DNA from: Chitinophagaceae bacterium
GTDB taxonomy: Bacteria > Bacteroidota > Bacteroidia > Chitinophagales > Chitinophagaceae
Length of the DNA stretch: 64,000 nt
Assembly: GCA_016720825.1 (NCBI GenBank)
Contig: JADKJV010000003.1
Span: 124,001-188,000, forward strand
Direction: 5' to 3'
The notes under the pieces were generated by a model. That model searched no databases and was not told the DNA's origin. It saw nothing but the letters and a program-made list of their open reading frames with translations. The translations under genes and the position numbers were made by a program. How positions within the stretch are numbered: position 1 is the first letter of the stretch; each line of letters starts with the position of its first letter. Positions 18,166 through 27,691 of the stretch are shown here, piece after piece.

Positions 18166-19727
18166 TTAATCTTTTATGTTTTTATCAATTTTATTTGTGA
18201 GATAGAGCGTGCCGATAATCAGGCACAGCACAGCCACACCTATCGGGTACCAAAGTCCGACCAGCGGATCGGCAGGATAAGTAGTGGTAAGCAGTAATCC
18301 TATAAATGGTACCAGTCCGCCAAACACACCATTGCCGATATGATAGGGCAGGCTCATGGACGTGTACCGTATTCTCGTAGGGAATAGTTCCACCAGGAAA
18401 GCCGCAATGGGTCCGTACACCATCGTTACATATAAGATGAGACAGAAAACCAATGCAACAAATTTCCAGTACATAGCCGATGGCAGGTGTTTTTCTTTAT
18501 AAACTACCGAACCGGGTATTGTCTGACGGGTACTGGATTCTGTCAGCAAGGTATCGGTCTTCACTTCAGTTACTTTCCGGCCATCACTGCCTGAATAAAC
18601 AGTGGTGCTGGTAATTAATTTCCTGGGAGAACCTTTGATACTGTCTTCTTTTTCTGCCTTTGGTTTTAATACACTCAGGTTGACTGGCTTCCAGGAATCA
18701 TTGACAGTATCATTCAGGAATTCGCCGAATATGGGCTTGTAAGTAAGTATAGCCAATAATAGGCCAGCCATCATAATCCATTTTCGCCCGATCCGGTCAC
18801 TCAGCCATCCCCAGAATAAAAGAAAGGTGTGGCTATTACAATCGCCCATAATAAAATGGTGCGGCTCTGTTCAAAACTGAGATTGCATTTTGTTTCCAGG
18901 AAATTCTGTGCGTAAAACTGTCCGGTGTACCAGACAACACCCTGTCCCATTACAGCACCAAACAGTGCCAGCAGCACCATTTTGAAATTAATCTTATGCC
19001 TGAAACTTTCTGTAATCGGGTTAAGTGAAGTCTTGCCCTCTTCTTTGAGTTTGGAAAACAGGGGCGACTCATTCATCTTTAAACGGATGTAAACAGAGAT
19101 GCCCACCAGCAGGATGGAAATCCAGAAAGGGAAACGCCAGCCACCCCATTTTGAATTAAAAGCCGCATCACTCATATTCAGTTTCACGAGCATGATAATA
19201 CCTAGCGCCAGGAATAATCCCAGTGTGGCCGTTGTCTGTATCCAGCTGGTATAATAGCCGCGTTTTTTGGGAGGGGCATGTTCGGCTACGTACGTGGCGG
19301 CACCGCCATATTCACCACCCAATGCCAGTCCCTGGAGTAAACGGAGCACTAACACAATCAAAGGGGCTGCCAGGCCAATATCTTCATAACTGGGTACACA
19401 TCCGATCAGGAAGGTGGAGATACCCATGATCACGAGGGTGAGCAGGAAAGTGTATTTGCGTCCCACCAGGTCGCCCAGTCTTCCAAACACCAAAGCCCCG
19501 AATGGCCTTACAATAAACCCGGCAGCAAAAATGGCCAGCGTGCTCAGCAAAGCGGCTGTGGGATTGTTCTTTGGGAAAAACTGCGTTGAAATTGTAGTTG
19601 AAAGCATCCCAAATATGTAAAAATCGTACCATTCGATCATGGTACCTACGGAGGATGCTAGTATTACTTTGCGGATTCCCTGTTCTGAATCGGGATTCAG
19701 GGTTTTTTCCGGCGCTGGCTGCTTCAT
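18166..19727 (-). CDS. MFS transporter, MHS (metabolite:H+ symporter) type, frameshifted
   Basis: Two frames (ending at 18801, and 18166-18849) form one transporter of about 520-539 residues. N-part: SSVGTMIEWYDFYIFG, GRLGDLVGRKYTFL and RLLQGLALGGEYGGAATYVAEHAP are MHS hallmarks. C-part: WLSDRIGRKW is the second-half repeat, and an unusual soluble loop (about 100 residues) follows. One extra T in the run at 18818-18821 or 18823-18825 joins ATPFF to LFWGWLSD. I prefer the ATG at 19727: the alternative at 19781 leaves only 19 bases to the divergent acs start. Substrate unknown; divergence from acs suggests acetate or another carboxylate. Confidence 0.8.
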
Positions 19728-19800
19728 GTGGTTAAAATACTGAAATGAATCAGACTGCGGAAATTTTTTGTCTTCGTACATTTAAGGGCTAAATAAAATT

Positions 19801-21738
19801 ATGGCTTACCCTTTTCAGATTACTTCACTAGAGCAATATCACCGTGACTATAAAAGAAGTGCGGAAGATCCAGAAGGTTTTTGGGCAGAAGTGGCGGAGA
19901 ATTTCCTGTGGCGCAAAAAATGGGATCGTGTGCTCAACTGGAATTTCACGGAACCCAAAGTGGAATGGTTCGGGGGTGCCAAACTGAATATTACGGAGAA
20001 TGCGATTGACCGCCACCTGGCCACCATGCGCGATAAACCCGCGATCATCTGGGAGCCTAATAATCCGGAAGAAAGAACCCGCGTAGTGACCTATGAAAGG
20101 CTTCACAAAAGGGTTTGCCAGTTTGCACAGGTGCTGAAAAATAACGGCGTGAAAAAAGGCGACCGGGTATGTATTTACATGGGTATGGTGCCGGAACTGG
20201 CCTACGCCGTTTTGGGTTGTGCCCGCATCGGTGCCATTCACAGTGTGATCTTCGGTGGTTTTTCTGCCCGCAGCATCGCCGACCGCCTGGATGATGCGCA
20301 GGCAGAATATATCGTTACCTGCGATGGTGCTTACCGCGGGGCCAAAGATATTCCGCTGAAAAGCCTGATTGATGATGCGCTGATTGGTAATAAAACCGTG
20401 AAGCGTGTGATCGTATATACAAGAACACGTACACCGGTTTCCATGATCAAAGGCCGTGATGTGTGGTGGGAAGATGAAATGGAACATGCAGAATCACAGG
20501 TGGAGAAAAACGGGGTGGTGAGTTTCCCTGCAGAAGAAATGGATGCGGAAGATCCGCTGTTTATATTATATACATCCGGCAGTACGGGCAAACCCAAAGG
20601 GGTGGTGCATAGTACAGCCGGTTATATGTTATGGACTACGTACACTTTTGTAAATGTGTTCCAGTATAAACCGGGTGATATCCATTTCTGCACAGCAGAT
20701 ATCGGCTGGATTACCGGTCACAGTTATATTGTTTACGGACCGCTTTGCGCCGGTGCCACGTCTGTCATGTTTGAAGGAATTCCCACCTGGCCCGATGCCG
20801 GCAGGTTCTGGGATATCATAGACAAACACCAGGTGAATATTTTATACACGGCCCCGACTGCGATCCGCAGCCTGATGGGATTCGGGCACGAACCACTGGA
20901 AGGCAAACACCTCGCTTCTTTAAAAGTACTGGGAACTGTGGGTGAACCCATCAATGAAGAAGCCTGGCATTGGTATGATGAAAATATTGGTAAAAAACAA
21001 TGCCCGGTGGTGGATACCTGGTGGCAAACAGAAACCGGCGGCACGCTGATCTCCAATCTGGCCGGTGTTACCCCTGAAAAACCGAGCTGGGCCAGCCTGC
21101 CGATGCCGGGTATCATACCGTTACTGGTAAATGAAGACGGATCTGAAGTGACAGAGAAAGATGAAGATGGTGTAATGAAAGGGAACTTATGCATTGCCGC
21201 TCCATGGCCTGGCATTTTGAGAACGACGTATGGTGATCATGAACGCTGCCGGACAAATTATTTTGCAACTTATCCCGGCATGTATTTTACTGGTGACGGG
21301 GCTTTGAAAGATGACCAGGGCAATTACCGTATTACCGGACGGGTGGATGATGTGCTGAATGTAAGCGGCCACCGCATTGGCACCGCTGAAGTAGAGAACG
21401 CCATCAATATGCACTCAGGCGTTGTGGAAAGTGCAGTAGTGGGTTATCCGCATGATATCAAAGGCCAGGGCATTTATGCATTTGTGATATATAACCATGC
21501 ACACATCAATGATGAACTGACGCGGCAGGATATACAGCAAACGGTCACCCGCATTATCGGTCCGATTGCCAAACCGGATAAAATCCAGTTTGTACACGGA
21601 CTACCCAAAACACGAAGCGGAAAAATCATGCGGCGTATCCTGCGCAAGATTGCCGAAGCCGATTTTGATCACCTCGGTGATATCAGCACCCTGCTTGATC
21701 CGGGTGTAGTGGAGGAAATTAAAAACGGCAGGATCTGA
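19801..21738 (+). CDS. acs: Acetyl-CoA synthetase
   Basis: 645 residues, the usual length. It activates acetate with ATP to acetyl-AMP and then acetyl-CoA. The AMP-binding P-loop YTSGSTGKPKGVVHS, the acyl site region TADIGWITGHSY, VDTWWQTETGG, and GRVDDVLNVSGHR are all present. So is the C-terminal catalytic lysine in PKTRSGKIMRR (Lys608), which in other bacteria is switched off by acetylation; no deacetylase or acetyltransferase gene is in view. It is divergent from the MFS transporter, so the two may respond to the same carbon source. Confidence 0.97.
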   Translation: MAYPFQITSLEQYHRDYKRSAEDPEGFWAEVAENFLWRKKWDRVLNWNFTEPKVEWFGGAKLNITENAIDRHLATMRDKPAIIWEPNNPEERTRVVTYERLHKRVCQFAQVLKNNGVKKGDRVCIYMGMVPELAYAVLGCARIGAIHSVIFGGFSARSIADRLDDAQAEYIVTCDGAYRGAKDIPLKSLIDDALIGNKTVKRVIVYTRTRTPVSMIKGRDVWWEDEMEHAESQVEKNGVVSFPAEEMDAEDPLFILYTSGSTGKPKGVVHSTAGYMLWTTYTFVNVFQYKPGDIHFCTADIGWITGHSYIVYGPLCAGATSVMFEGIPTWPDAGRFWDIIDKHQVNILYTAPTAIRSLMGFGHEPLEGKHLASLKVLGTVGEPINEEAWHWYDENIGKKQCPVVDTWWQTETGGTLISNLAGVTPEKPSWASLPMPGIIPLLVNEDGSEVTEKDEDGVMKGNLCIAAPWPGILRTTYGDHERCRTNYFATYPGMYFTGDGALKDDQGNYRITGRVDDVLNVSGHRIGTAEVENAINMHSGVVESAVVGYPHDIKGQGIYAFVIYNHAHINDELTRQDIQQTVTRIIGPIAKPDKIQFVHGLPKTRSGKIMRRILRKIAEADFDHLGDISTLLDPGVVEEIKNGRI

Positions 21739-21803
21739 AAAATACCTTGTCAGGGGTAGGGCATACTGTGCGGATTAAACCGAATATTGTACAAACACAA
21801 TCT

Positions 21804-22885
21804 GTGCGCTATCTTCTTATCTTATTACTCGCTGTTTCCATGCAGGCCCGCAGCCAGGACCTGACGCTGGAGAATACCGGACTGCAACCGCCAGTGCGGC
21901 TGAACTGTACATCGGTAAAAGACCAGTCTAATTCGTCCACCTGCTGGAGCTTCAGTGCTGTTTCATTCCTTGAAAGTGAAATGATGCGTCAGCATATCCC
22001 GGTGGCAGATCTCAGTGAAATGTTTGTGGCCCGTTATTCTTATATCCGCAAGATTGAAAGGCACCTGGCACTCAAAGGCGGTAATTTTTACCCGGCGGCC
22101 AGTTCCATGATGTGGTTTGGGTGCTGAAGAATTATGGGATCATGCCTGAATCTGCCTATCCCGGCAAACCCATTGGCGTTTTGAATCATAATCATGCAGA
22201 ACTGGATACGATCATCAGCCGGTTTGTAAATAAACTGGTACGGCAAGGGGTAACTGCATTGGATTCATCGCAGAAAGGATATGTAAACAAAGTGCTGGAT
22301 ATATATCTCGGTCCGGTACCCGCACAGTTTGTGTACCAGCAAAAAAATTACACACCAAAAACATTTATGGCGCAGGTGGTAAAGCTGGATCCGGATGATT
22401 TTGTTGAACTGACTTCATATACCCACCATCCGTTCGGGCAATGGTTTGTATTGGAAGATAAATACAACTGGACCGGCGATGCGTATTATAATGTGCCGTT
22501 GTCTGATTTCAGGAAAATCACAGACACTGCGCTGGCGATGGGTTATACCCTGGGCTGGGATGGTGACGCGGATGATCCCGATTTTCTTTTTATGGAAGGA
22601 TTGGCTTACCTGCCCGGCAGCATCAGTGATGAAGTAAAAGCAAGACAGGATGCATTTAAAACACAAACCACGTTGCTCGATCACATGATGCATATTGTGG
22701 ACGCAGTAAAAGATAACAAGGGTAAGACCTGGTACTACATCAAGAATTCATGGGGGAATATCAACCCGATTGGTGGTTTTATGTATATGCGTGAGGATTA
22801 TTTCTACCAACGCACTTTGGCAGTGATTGTCCATAAAAAAATGATTGCGGCCATCACAGGCACTTTGCCTCCTCCAAAAAATTAA
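21804..22885 (+). CDS. C1-family peptidase (bleomycin hydrolase/PepC-like), exported, frameshifted
   Basis: Two frames (ending at 22127, and from 22112) form one protein of about 360 residues. The likely start is GTG at 21804 (MRYLLILLLAVSMQARSQ, signal peptide); a TTG at 21747 is the only longer option. The catalytic Cys lies in SSTCWSFSAVSFLESE, the His region is DHMMHIVD, and the Asn is in YYIKNSWGN: the papain-type triad in the PepC/bleomycin-hydrolase arrangement. One extra base in the T5 or C3 run (22085-22093) turns the junction into the family motif PGGQFHDVVWVLKNYG. Probably a periplasmic or secreted aminopeptidase; its targets are unknown. Confidence 0.82.
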
Positions 22886-22908
22886 AGCAGCCAACCCGGC
22901 TGCTTTAA
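22882..22908. terminator. Hairpin at the C1-peptidase stop codon
   Basis: TTAAAGCAGCC (22882-22892) and GGCTGCTTTAA (22898-22908) form an 11-bp perfect stem with a 5-base loop that overlaps the stop codon TAA. The U tract is short. Likely terminator; no minus-strand gene converges here. Confidence 0.55.
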
Positions 22909-23072
22909 ATGGCGCTCCCACAGGAAAAATATCTTTGGTTAAAATTTCCCATGAAAATCCCGTAAAACCATTTTTTGATGATGGATTTTGATCAGGATTA
23001 CGTCAAAATCTCCACAAAATCGCCCCGGCAATGTATGTTATGGCTATTTTTGGCTGAACTGAGCCATTCGGT

Positions 23073-24059
23073 ATGCTGAAAAAACCACTGCTGTCGCCTA
23101 AACTGAAATCCGCCCTGAGCTGGATTTTATGGACACTGGTATTTCAGTTTGTGCTGATTAATATCAGTGCTGCCATTTATGCTTACCGGATCAGCCGGGT
23201 GTATGATGATGGCGGTTATTGGGGACAAAACGCACAGGGCAATGTATTCTCCAAAACCTGGTATCTGTTCCGGGGTCCCCGTTTCGGTAAAACCTTTTTG
23301 TACGACCAGCCTACTTTCCCATACGATACGGTTCAATTCAAAACCAGCAATGGAATCAATATTGATGCGTGGTATAGTTTAACCGATTCAGCGCAGTCTA
23401 AAGGAACAGTCATCCTTTTTCATGGTGCCAGGTCCAATAAGGGAATGGTCATCCCGGAAGCGTCAGAATTCAGGACGCAGGGATATAATATACTGATGGT
23501 TGATTTCAGGTCCTGCGGCAACAGTGGTGGCCACGTCACCACGATGGGGCATTCGGAAGCTGAAGAAGTGAAACTGGCTTTTGATTTCATTAAACAAAAA
23601 GGTGAAAAAAATATTTTCTGCTGGGGCCGCTCCATGGGTGCGGTTGCCATTGCCAGGGCGATCAGCAAAAATGAAATTAACCCGAAGGCCGTCATACTTG
23701 AAAGACCTTACCGCTCACTGAAAACATTTTTACATGCCAGGGCCAGGAATTATAAAATGCCTGAATCAGCCCAGGGCTCTTTTGCATTCCTGCTCACTTT
23801 CTGGGTAGGTGTGGAAAGGGGATTTAACGGATTCTCCCAGCAAACAACTTCGTATGTAAAAGATATCCGTTGCCCGGTTTTAATGCAATGGGGTAAGAAA
23901 GATGATGAAGTGCTGGAATTTGAAACAACCGCCATATTTGCTGCCATACCCGGCGGTAAGAAAAAACTGGTGGTGTATGAGAACGGAGGAAATGAATCTT
24001 TGCTGAATAACGATCCGGGTTTGTGGAGGGGGGAAGTGGAGGGTTTCTTTAAACGATAA
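23073..24059 (+). CDS. Membrane-anchored alpha/beta hydrolase with substituted catalytic His
   Basis: 328 residues. One N-terminal membrane helix (about 14-37, LSWILWTLVFQFVLINISAA), then a serine-hydrolase fold: strand-turn VILFHGARSNKG (oxyanion region), nucleophile Ser187 in WGRSMGAVA, and an acid in KKDDEV (Asp277/278). The expected histidine position near the C-terminus reads ENGGNESLL, with Asn307 where relatives have GH. The change needs one base. The protein may be inactive, use another residue, or carry a base-call error. Substrate unknown. Ends five bases before the inverted-repeat element with the GxxExxY gene. Confidence 0.72.
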   Translation: MLKKPLLSPKLKSALSWILWTLVFQFVLINISAAIYAYRISRVYDDGGYWGQNAQGNVFSKTWYLFRGPRFGKTFLYDQPTFPYDTVQFKTSNGINIDAWYSLTDSAQSKGTVILFHGARSNKGMVIPEASEFRTQGYNILMVDFRSCGNSGGHVTTMGHSEAEEVKLAFDFIKQKGEKNIFCWGRSMGAVAIARAISKNEINPKAVILERPYRSLKTFLHARARNYKMPESAQGSFAFLLTFWVGVERGFNGFSQQTTSYVKDIRCPVLMQWGKKDDEVLEFETTAIFAAIPGGKKKLVVYENGGNESLLNNDPGLWRGEVEGFFKR

Positions 24060-24064
24060 TTAAA

Positions 24065-24689
24065 AGTCTTCACCACATAGGAAGATAGGCATATAGGGAC
24101 ACATAGAAATACAAACAAATGTTCCTAAAGACCGGGCCTTACTTATTCGGAAGATTTGCGTAGAATTCGTTCACTAGCGTTTTCTGTCCTTCCCTGAAAA
24201 TATTCGCACAATTAAAGTTTAAAATAAGCCCTTTGGGTCTTTCTGTTAGTTTCATATAGGTTAACAGTTGGGCCATATGAACAGGCAGAATACGCTCAAT
24301 TGCTTTGAGCTCCACTACAATAAGATCTTCAACTAGAATATCAAGTCTTAGGTCAATATCAAGGTTTGTATTATCATATATCAGGGGAACACGTATTTCT
24401 GACTGCCAGGATAAGTGCTTTTTTGTTAGTTCATACTGCAAACAGTACTTATAGGCACTTTCCAAAAGTCCTGGTCCAAGTTCCCGGTGTACATCAATTG
24501 CGCAACCAAGAACTTCATAACAGAGGTCATCAACATACTGTTTTGTCATACTATACTTTATTAAAAGCATAGTTATGTCAATATATAAATCTACGAACTG
24601 TGTTTTCCCCGGAGAAGTAGGGATTTTCCTTACAGAGGATTGTATTTCTATGTGTCCCTATATGCCTATGTTCCTATGTGTTTAAGACT
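24065..24689. mobile_element. Inverted-repeat-bounded element carrying a GxxExxY gene
   Basis: Left arm 24065-24114 and right arm 24640-24689 are inverted copies of about 50 bases with three mismatches; the inner 41 bases (24074-24114 and 24640-24680) differ at one position. Each arm is made of degenerate units such as CACATAGG, AGATAGG, CATATAGGG and ACACATAG. The element fills the gap between two convergent genes, 5 bases after one stop codon (24059) and 11 bases from the other (24701). The only gene inside is the GxxExxY protein. No target duplication is evident. That it moves is an inference. Confidence 0.6.
24139..24570 (-). CDS. GxxExxY protein, PD-(D/E)XK nuclease-like
   Basis: 143 residues from the ATG at 24570, or 136 from the ATG at 24549 (MTKQYVDDL), which fits the family better. 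The naming motif is GLLESAY (Gly27, Glu30, Tyr33 counted from MTKQ). The putative nuclease core follows: Asp70 in LRLDILVED, Glu80-x-Lys82 in VVELKA, and Gln94 in HMAQLLTYM, the D-ExK-Q layout of the PD-(D/E)XK fold. Members are often multicopy and have no settled function. The gene lies wholly inside 50-bp inverted repeats and looks more AT-rich than its neighbours, which fits an acquired element. Confidence 0.85.
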   Translation of the reverse strand: MLLIKYSMTKQYVDDLCYEVLGCAIDVHRELGPGLLESAYKYCLQYELTKKHLSWQSEIRVPLIYDNTNLDIDLRLDILVEDLIVVELKAIERILPVHMAQLLTYMKLTERPKGLILNFNCANIFREGQKTLVNEFYANLPNK

Positions 24690-24700
24690 CTCTGTATTTC

Positions 24701-25264
24701 TCATTTACGTATCGTCACCTTCGTCCCCGCCTTTGTATAATTATACAAATCCGTCACATCTTCATTCTTCATCGAAATACATCCAAGCGTCCAGTTCTGG
24801 TAACGGTCAACTACAAAATCTTCGTGGGGCCATACTCCATGAATACCAATGCCGCCGCCAATGCTTGCATTCGCCGGTATTTCACCCCTTCGTTTACGTT
24901 CATTGAATTTCTGGCGGTCTTCCGCGGTAGGGTAGTCGAGCGACATAAAGCGGCACCAGTTCTCATGCACTCTTTTCGCAGCAATATGAAACGAACCTTC
25001 CGGCGTATTCTTATGGCCCTCCATTAATTTATCAGATAAAGTATTGTTGCCGAAAACCACGGGGTAAGTGGCATACCAGCCCTTATCGTCATATACGCTC
25101 AGTTCGTAATCTGATTTGTCTATGACGATCGACACTGAGCCAACCGGGCCACCCGACGATGACCTGCTCGTAGTATGTAAAACAGAACGCACAGGAGCAT
25201 GCACACCGGATACTACCAGGTTGCTCCCAATCAATGCCAGGCACAGTAAAGCGGGGTTTTTCAT
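24701..25264 (-). CDS. L,D-transpeptidase (YkuD domain), exported
   Basis: 187 residues with a signal peptide (MKNPALLCLALIGSNLVVSG). The YkuD domain runs from SIVIDKSDYELSVYDD to the C-terminus. The active-site motif is complete: His142 in GIHGVWPHED and nucleophile Cys162 in TLGCISMKNED. NTPEGSFHI is the usual upstream strand. These enzymes form 3-3 peptidoglycan cross-links or attach proteins to the wall in the periplasm. Expressed as a single gene with a repeat-filled upstream gap. Confidence 0.92.
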   Translation of the reverse strand: MKNPALLCLALIGSNLVVSGVHAPVRSVLHTTSRSSSGGPVGSVSIVIDKSDYELSVYDDKGWYATYPVVFGNNTLSDKLMEGHKNTPEGSFHIAAKRVHENWCRFMSLDYPTAEDRQKFNERKRRGEIPANASIGGGIGIHGVWPHEDFVVDRYQNWTLGCISMKNEDVTDLYNYTKAGTKVTIRK

Positions 25265-25462
25265 CGTACTTAGTGTTTTCTGAAAGTCCGGATGTAATCA
25301 GTTCCTTATTTCTGCTGAAAAAATATCAATCAGGGGTCCGTCCAAAGGAACAAACGAAGTGCCAGCTTTTTTATTACTGGGTGTGGATATGTTTTAACGG
25401 GACTTTTAGAATAAATACGGGGTTATTTTCCTGAGGGGATAATCCTTGCAGGTAAAAAGAGG

Positions 25463-25564
25463 GGAAGTCGGGAAGTCCGGAAGACAGAAAGTCCGGAAGA
25501 AGAAAGAAACTTCAAATAATCTTGATGTTCCTTCCGACTTCCGGACTTTCTGACTTTCGGTCTT
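25463..25564. repeat. Palindromic GTCCGGAA-family element (family D)
   Basis: In the 305-base gap between two minus-strand genes. The left part (25463-25505) contains AAGTCGGG, AAGTCCGG, AAGACAG, AAAGTCCGG and AAGAAG units. The right part (25526-25564) is the inverted set CCTTCCGACTTCCGGAC, TTTCTGAC, TTTCGGTCTT. The two share a 15-base inverted core (CAGAAAGTCCGGAAG). The right end lies 5 bases from the stop codon at 25570. The remaining part of the gap (25265-25460) holds nothing I recognise beyond the promoter region of the L,D-transpeptidase. Confidence 0.7.
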
Positions 25565-25569
25565 ATTAA

Positions 25570-26430
25570 CTAGAAATGGCTAAAGCGGAATCCAACATTA
25601 TAAGATGGCACATCCAGTCCGCGTTTAAATATGCTTTTAGTTGCAAGTGATCCGTAGAATTTAATTTCACCCAGTGAGATTTCAGCGATATAGGAGATCT
25701 TCCATTTCCTGAGATCAAAATCATCTTTCTCCTTTTGTTTTTTCTCATCAGAAGTGATTGTTTTATTCCTGGAGCTGTAGAGGTAGCCCACGCTCATGCC
25801 ACCGCTGAAACCAAAGCCTTTTTCACGAAGCGGGGTGAAGTTGAAGTTCAGCATCATGGGAACTGTCAGGTAGTCGGCTGCCAGTTTGTTCTTGGAATAA
25901 TTGCGCCCGCTGGTAGAATCATATTTCACGCGAACAGGGTCGGCAACCGGTGCTGTTACTTTCTGGAAACGCAGGGGGTATTTAAAATGGTAGTTATTCA
26001 GCTCAAGACCTAAACCATATTTCAGGTTCACCACATGTTTAACCATATTCAGTTTCTGCATAAAAATCCAGATGTTCACATTCCTTGATTTGCCGTCTCT
26101 CAGGGTAAACCAGGTGGCGTTGCTGTTCGGGGCGAATGACTGCATACCGGCTGAATTGTAAACAGTGTTATCAGTCCAGTTGGAGAAGCCAATATCAAAA
26201 ACCCAGTAATTGGTTGTGAGGTTGGAAGGCTTATCTGATTTACGGTCGCGCATTTTGTATTCGCTGCCGGTTTCAAAATGTTTGCTGCCTGGTTTGCGGA
26301 TAATTACCATGCCGCCGATGCGGATGGTATCACCTTCCGGCTTGCGGTGATTGGTTCCGGTGGTGTCATTCTGGGAGAATCCGGAAATGGTCAGTCCCAT
26401 ACAGGCCAGGAGGGTAAAGATTTGTTTCAT
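25570..26430 (-). CDS. Outer-membrane beta-barrel protein, last gene of sigma/anti-sigma cluster
   Basis: 286 residues from the ATG at 26430 (MKQIFTLLACMGLTISGFSQ, clear signal peptide); the frame is open to 26469. A short acidic linker is followed by barrel strands (YWVFDIGFSNW, HVVNLKYGLGLELNNYHF, MMLNFNFTPLR, GFGFSGGMSVGYLYSS, YIAEISLGEIKFYG) and a C-terminal Phe (VGFRFSHF). It fits the PF13568-type outer-membrane barrel group. About 100 bases downstream of the anti-sigma candidate, so it may be a target or operon member of that ECF system. Confidence 0.7.
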   Translation of the reverse strand: MKQIFTLLACMGLTISGFSQNDTTGTNHRKPEGDTIRIGGMVIIRKPGSKHFETGSEYKMRDRKSDKPSNLTTNYWVFDIGFSNWTDNTVYNSAGMQSFAPNSNATWFTLRDGKSRNVNIWIFMQKLNMVKHVVNLKYGLGLELNNYHFKYPLRFQKVTAPVADPVRVKYDSTSGRNYSKNKLAADYLTVPMMLNFNFTPLREKGFGFSGGMSVGYLYSSRNKTITSDEKKQKEKDDFDLRKWKISYIAEISLGEIKFYGSLATKSIFKRGLDVPSYNVGFRFSHF

Positions 26431-26528
26431 TGTCATTTTTTTTAGCGTCGTCATAAAAATAGTTATCATATTCCGTTTTAAGCGGTTTCCCGTTACAGAT
26501 GTTACCGGGCAGCAAAAAGTTGGTTTGT

Positions 26529-27689
26529 TTAATTCCGTTTGAATGAAAGTCCGGCGATCAGAAGGCGGCTGTCATCTGCAGAACTGATATTCGTTCTCTT
26601 TTCAAATGTCCGTCCCACCTTGCGGATAAAGCCCCGGAGTTTTCCACCCTTGCTGCCTTCGGGTTCGGAAGCTGCAACATTACTGTTGTTTTCATTGCCT
26701 CCGGAATATAACGCAGCAGGATTTGTTTTTGTTACAGTCAGTGCTGCTTCCGGATTTAATTTGTCAGCCTGCAATGATGCCACATTGCTGCCGGCTGCAT
26801 TATGCTGCTGAGGATCCATGTTCCGGATTACAGATTGATTGTATTCGGGTTTGGGAAGATTATTATCACGCACCACAGCCAGTTCTTTTTCCGGAACAGG
26901 CGTTTCTGCTTTATAAGCAACCTGGATGGGCTGGTCCTTTTTTACGGGATTCACCACCAGGTCTGTTTTTATTTTTTTATCAGGACGGATTGACGGATTA
27001 TCCTTGGTAGTGTTTGGATTCATTTTCGGATTATCCGGATTGCCTGGTTGAAGTATATTCTGGTTGTTATCGGCTATCGCATTCTCAGGCGCTTTAACAG
27101 ATTGCGGATTGCTGATCTCCTGATTGAGCTTTCCGGGTTTAACACCATTGTTGGTTCCGGCTACCGGCAATACTTCTGCTCCTTTTTTACGGGTAACATA
27201 TGTATAGGTGCCCAACCCAGCCACCAGCAGGATCACAGCAGCTGCAATTCTTCTCCAGGGGATCACCCTTACTTTTTCTTCGTGGCGGTAGAGGGACGAC
27301 TTATCGGCAAATACAATTTCTTCTGCGGGGATTTTAGTCATCTGCAGCAGGGCAAATTCCTTTTGTAAGTCTGGGCTGGATTGCAGGAATGATTGCAGTT
27401 TGGCAATTTGTGTATCGTTCAGTTCACCATCCACAGCCAGCACCATCCATTCCTGTACATTACTCTCCATGAGCGGGGTTTCACCATCCACTTTCATCAG
27501 TTCTTCCTTACCGGCGTAAATGGCTTCCGTATCCGGACTCACTTTAAACTGCTGCAGCAGCTCCAGTTCCTCTTTCAGGTCGGGATGCTGCTGTATAAAT
27601 GCTTCAACCGCCAGCCTGTCTTCAGGCAGCAGTTCATTATCCATATACAGGATAAAGAACTCTTCGTAATTATAGCGGTTGATCTTCAT
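26529..27689 (-). CDS. Membrane anti-sigma-factor candidate
   Basis: 386 residues. Two N-terminal repeats of the same pattern (YEEFFILYMDNELLPEDRLAVEAFIQQHPDL at about 8-38, VLAVDGELNDTQIAKLQSFLQSSPDL at about 82-108) resemble the cytosolic anti-sigma domain of this phylum. One transmembrane helix follows (IAAAVILLVAGLGTYTYVT, about 148-166), then a long low-complexity Asn/Pro/Lys-rich periplasmic region. It begins 2 bases after the ECF sigma gene stops, so it is translationally linked. It probably holds the sigma factor at the membrane until a periplasmic signal arrives (inference). Confidence 0.75.
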   Translation of the reverse strand: MKINRYNYEEFFILYMDNELLPEDRLAVEAFIQQHPDLKEELELLQQFKVSPDTEAIYAGKEELMKVDGETPLMESNVQEWMVLAVDGELNDTQIAKLQSFLQSSPDLQKEFALLQMTKIPAEEIVFADKSSLYRHEEKVRVIPWRRIAAAVILLVAGLGTYTYVTRKKGAEVLPVAGTNNGVKPGKLNQEISNPQSVKAPENAIADNNQNILQPGNPDNPKMNPNTTKDNPSIRPDKKIKTDLVVNPVKKDQPIQVAYKAETPVPEKELAVVRDNNLPKPEYNQSVIRNMDPQQHNAAGSNVASLQADKLNPEAALTVTKTNPAALYSGGNENNSNVAASEPEGSKGGKLRGFIRKVGRTFEKRTNISSADDSRLLIAGLSFKRN

Positions 27690-27691
27690 TA

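Noticed and set aside
19828..20487. Minus-strand ORF of 219 codons inside acs
   Set aside because: Antisense shadow of a highly conserved enzyme; no start signal or family resemblance.
24065..24689. Insertion sequence with target-site duplication
   Set aside because: Inverted repeats are clear, but I see no transposase and no direct duplication of flanking bases; kept only as a candidate element.
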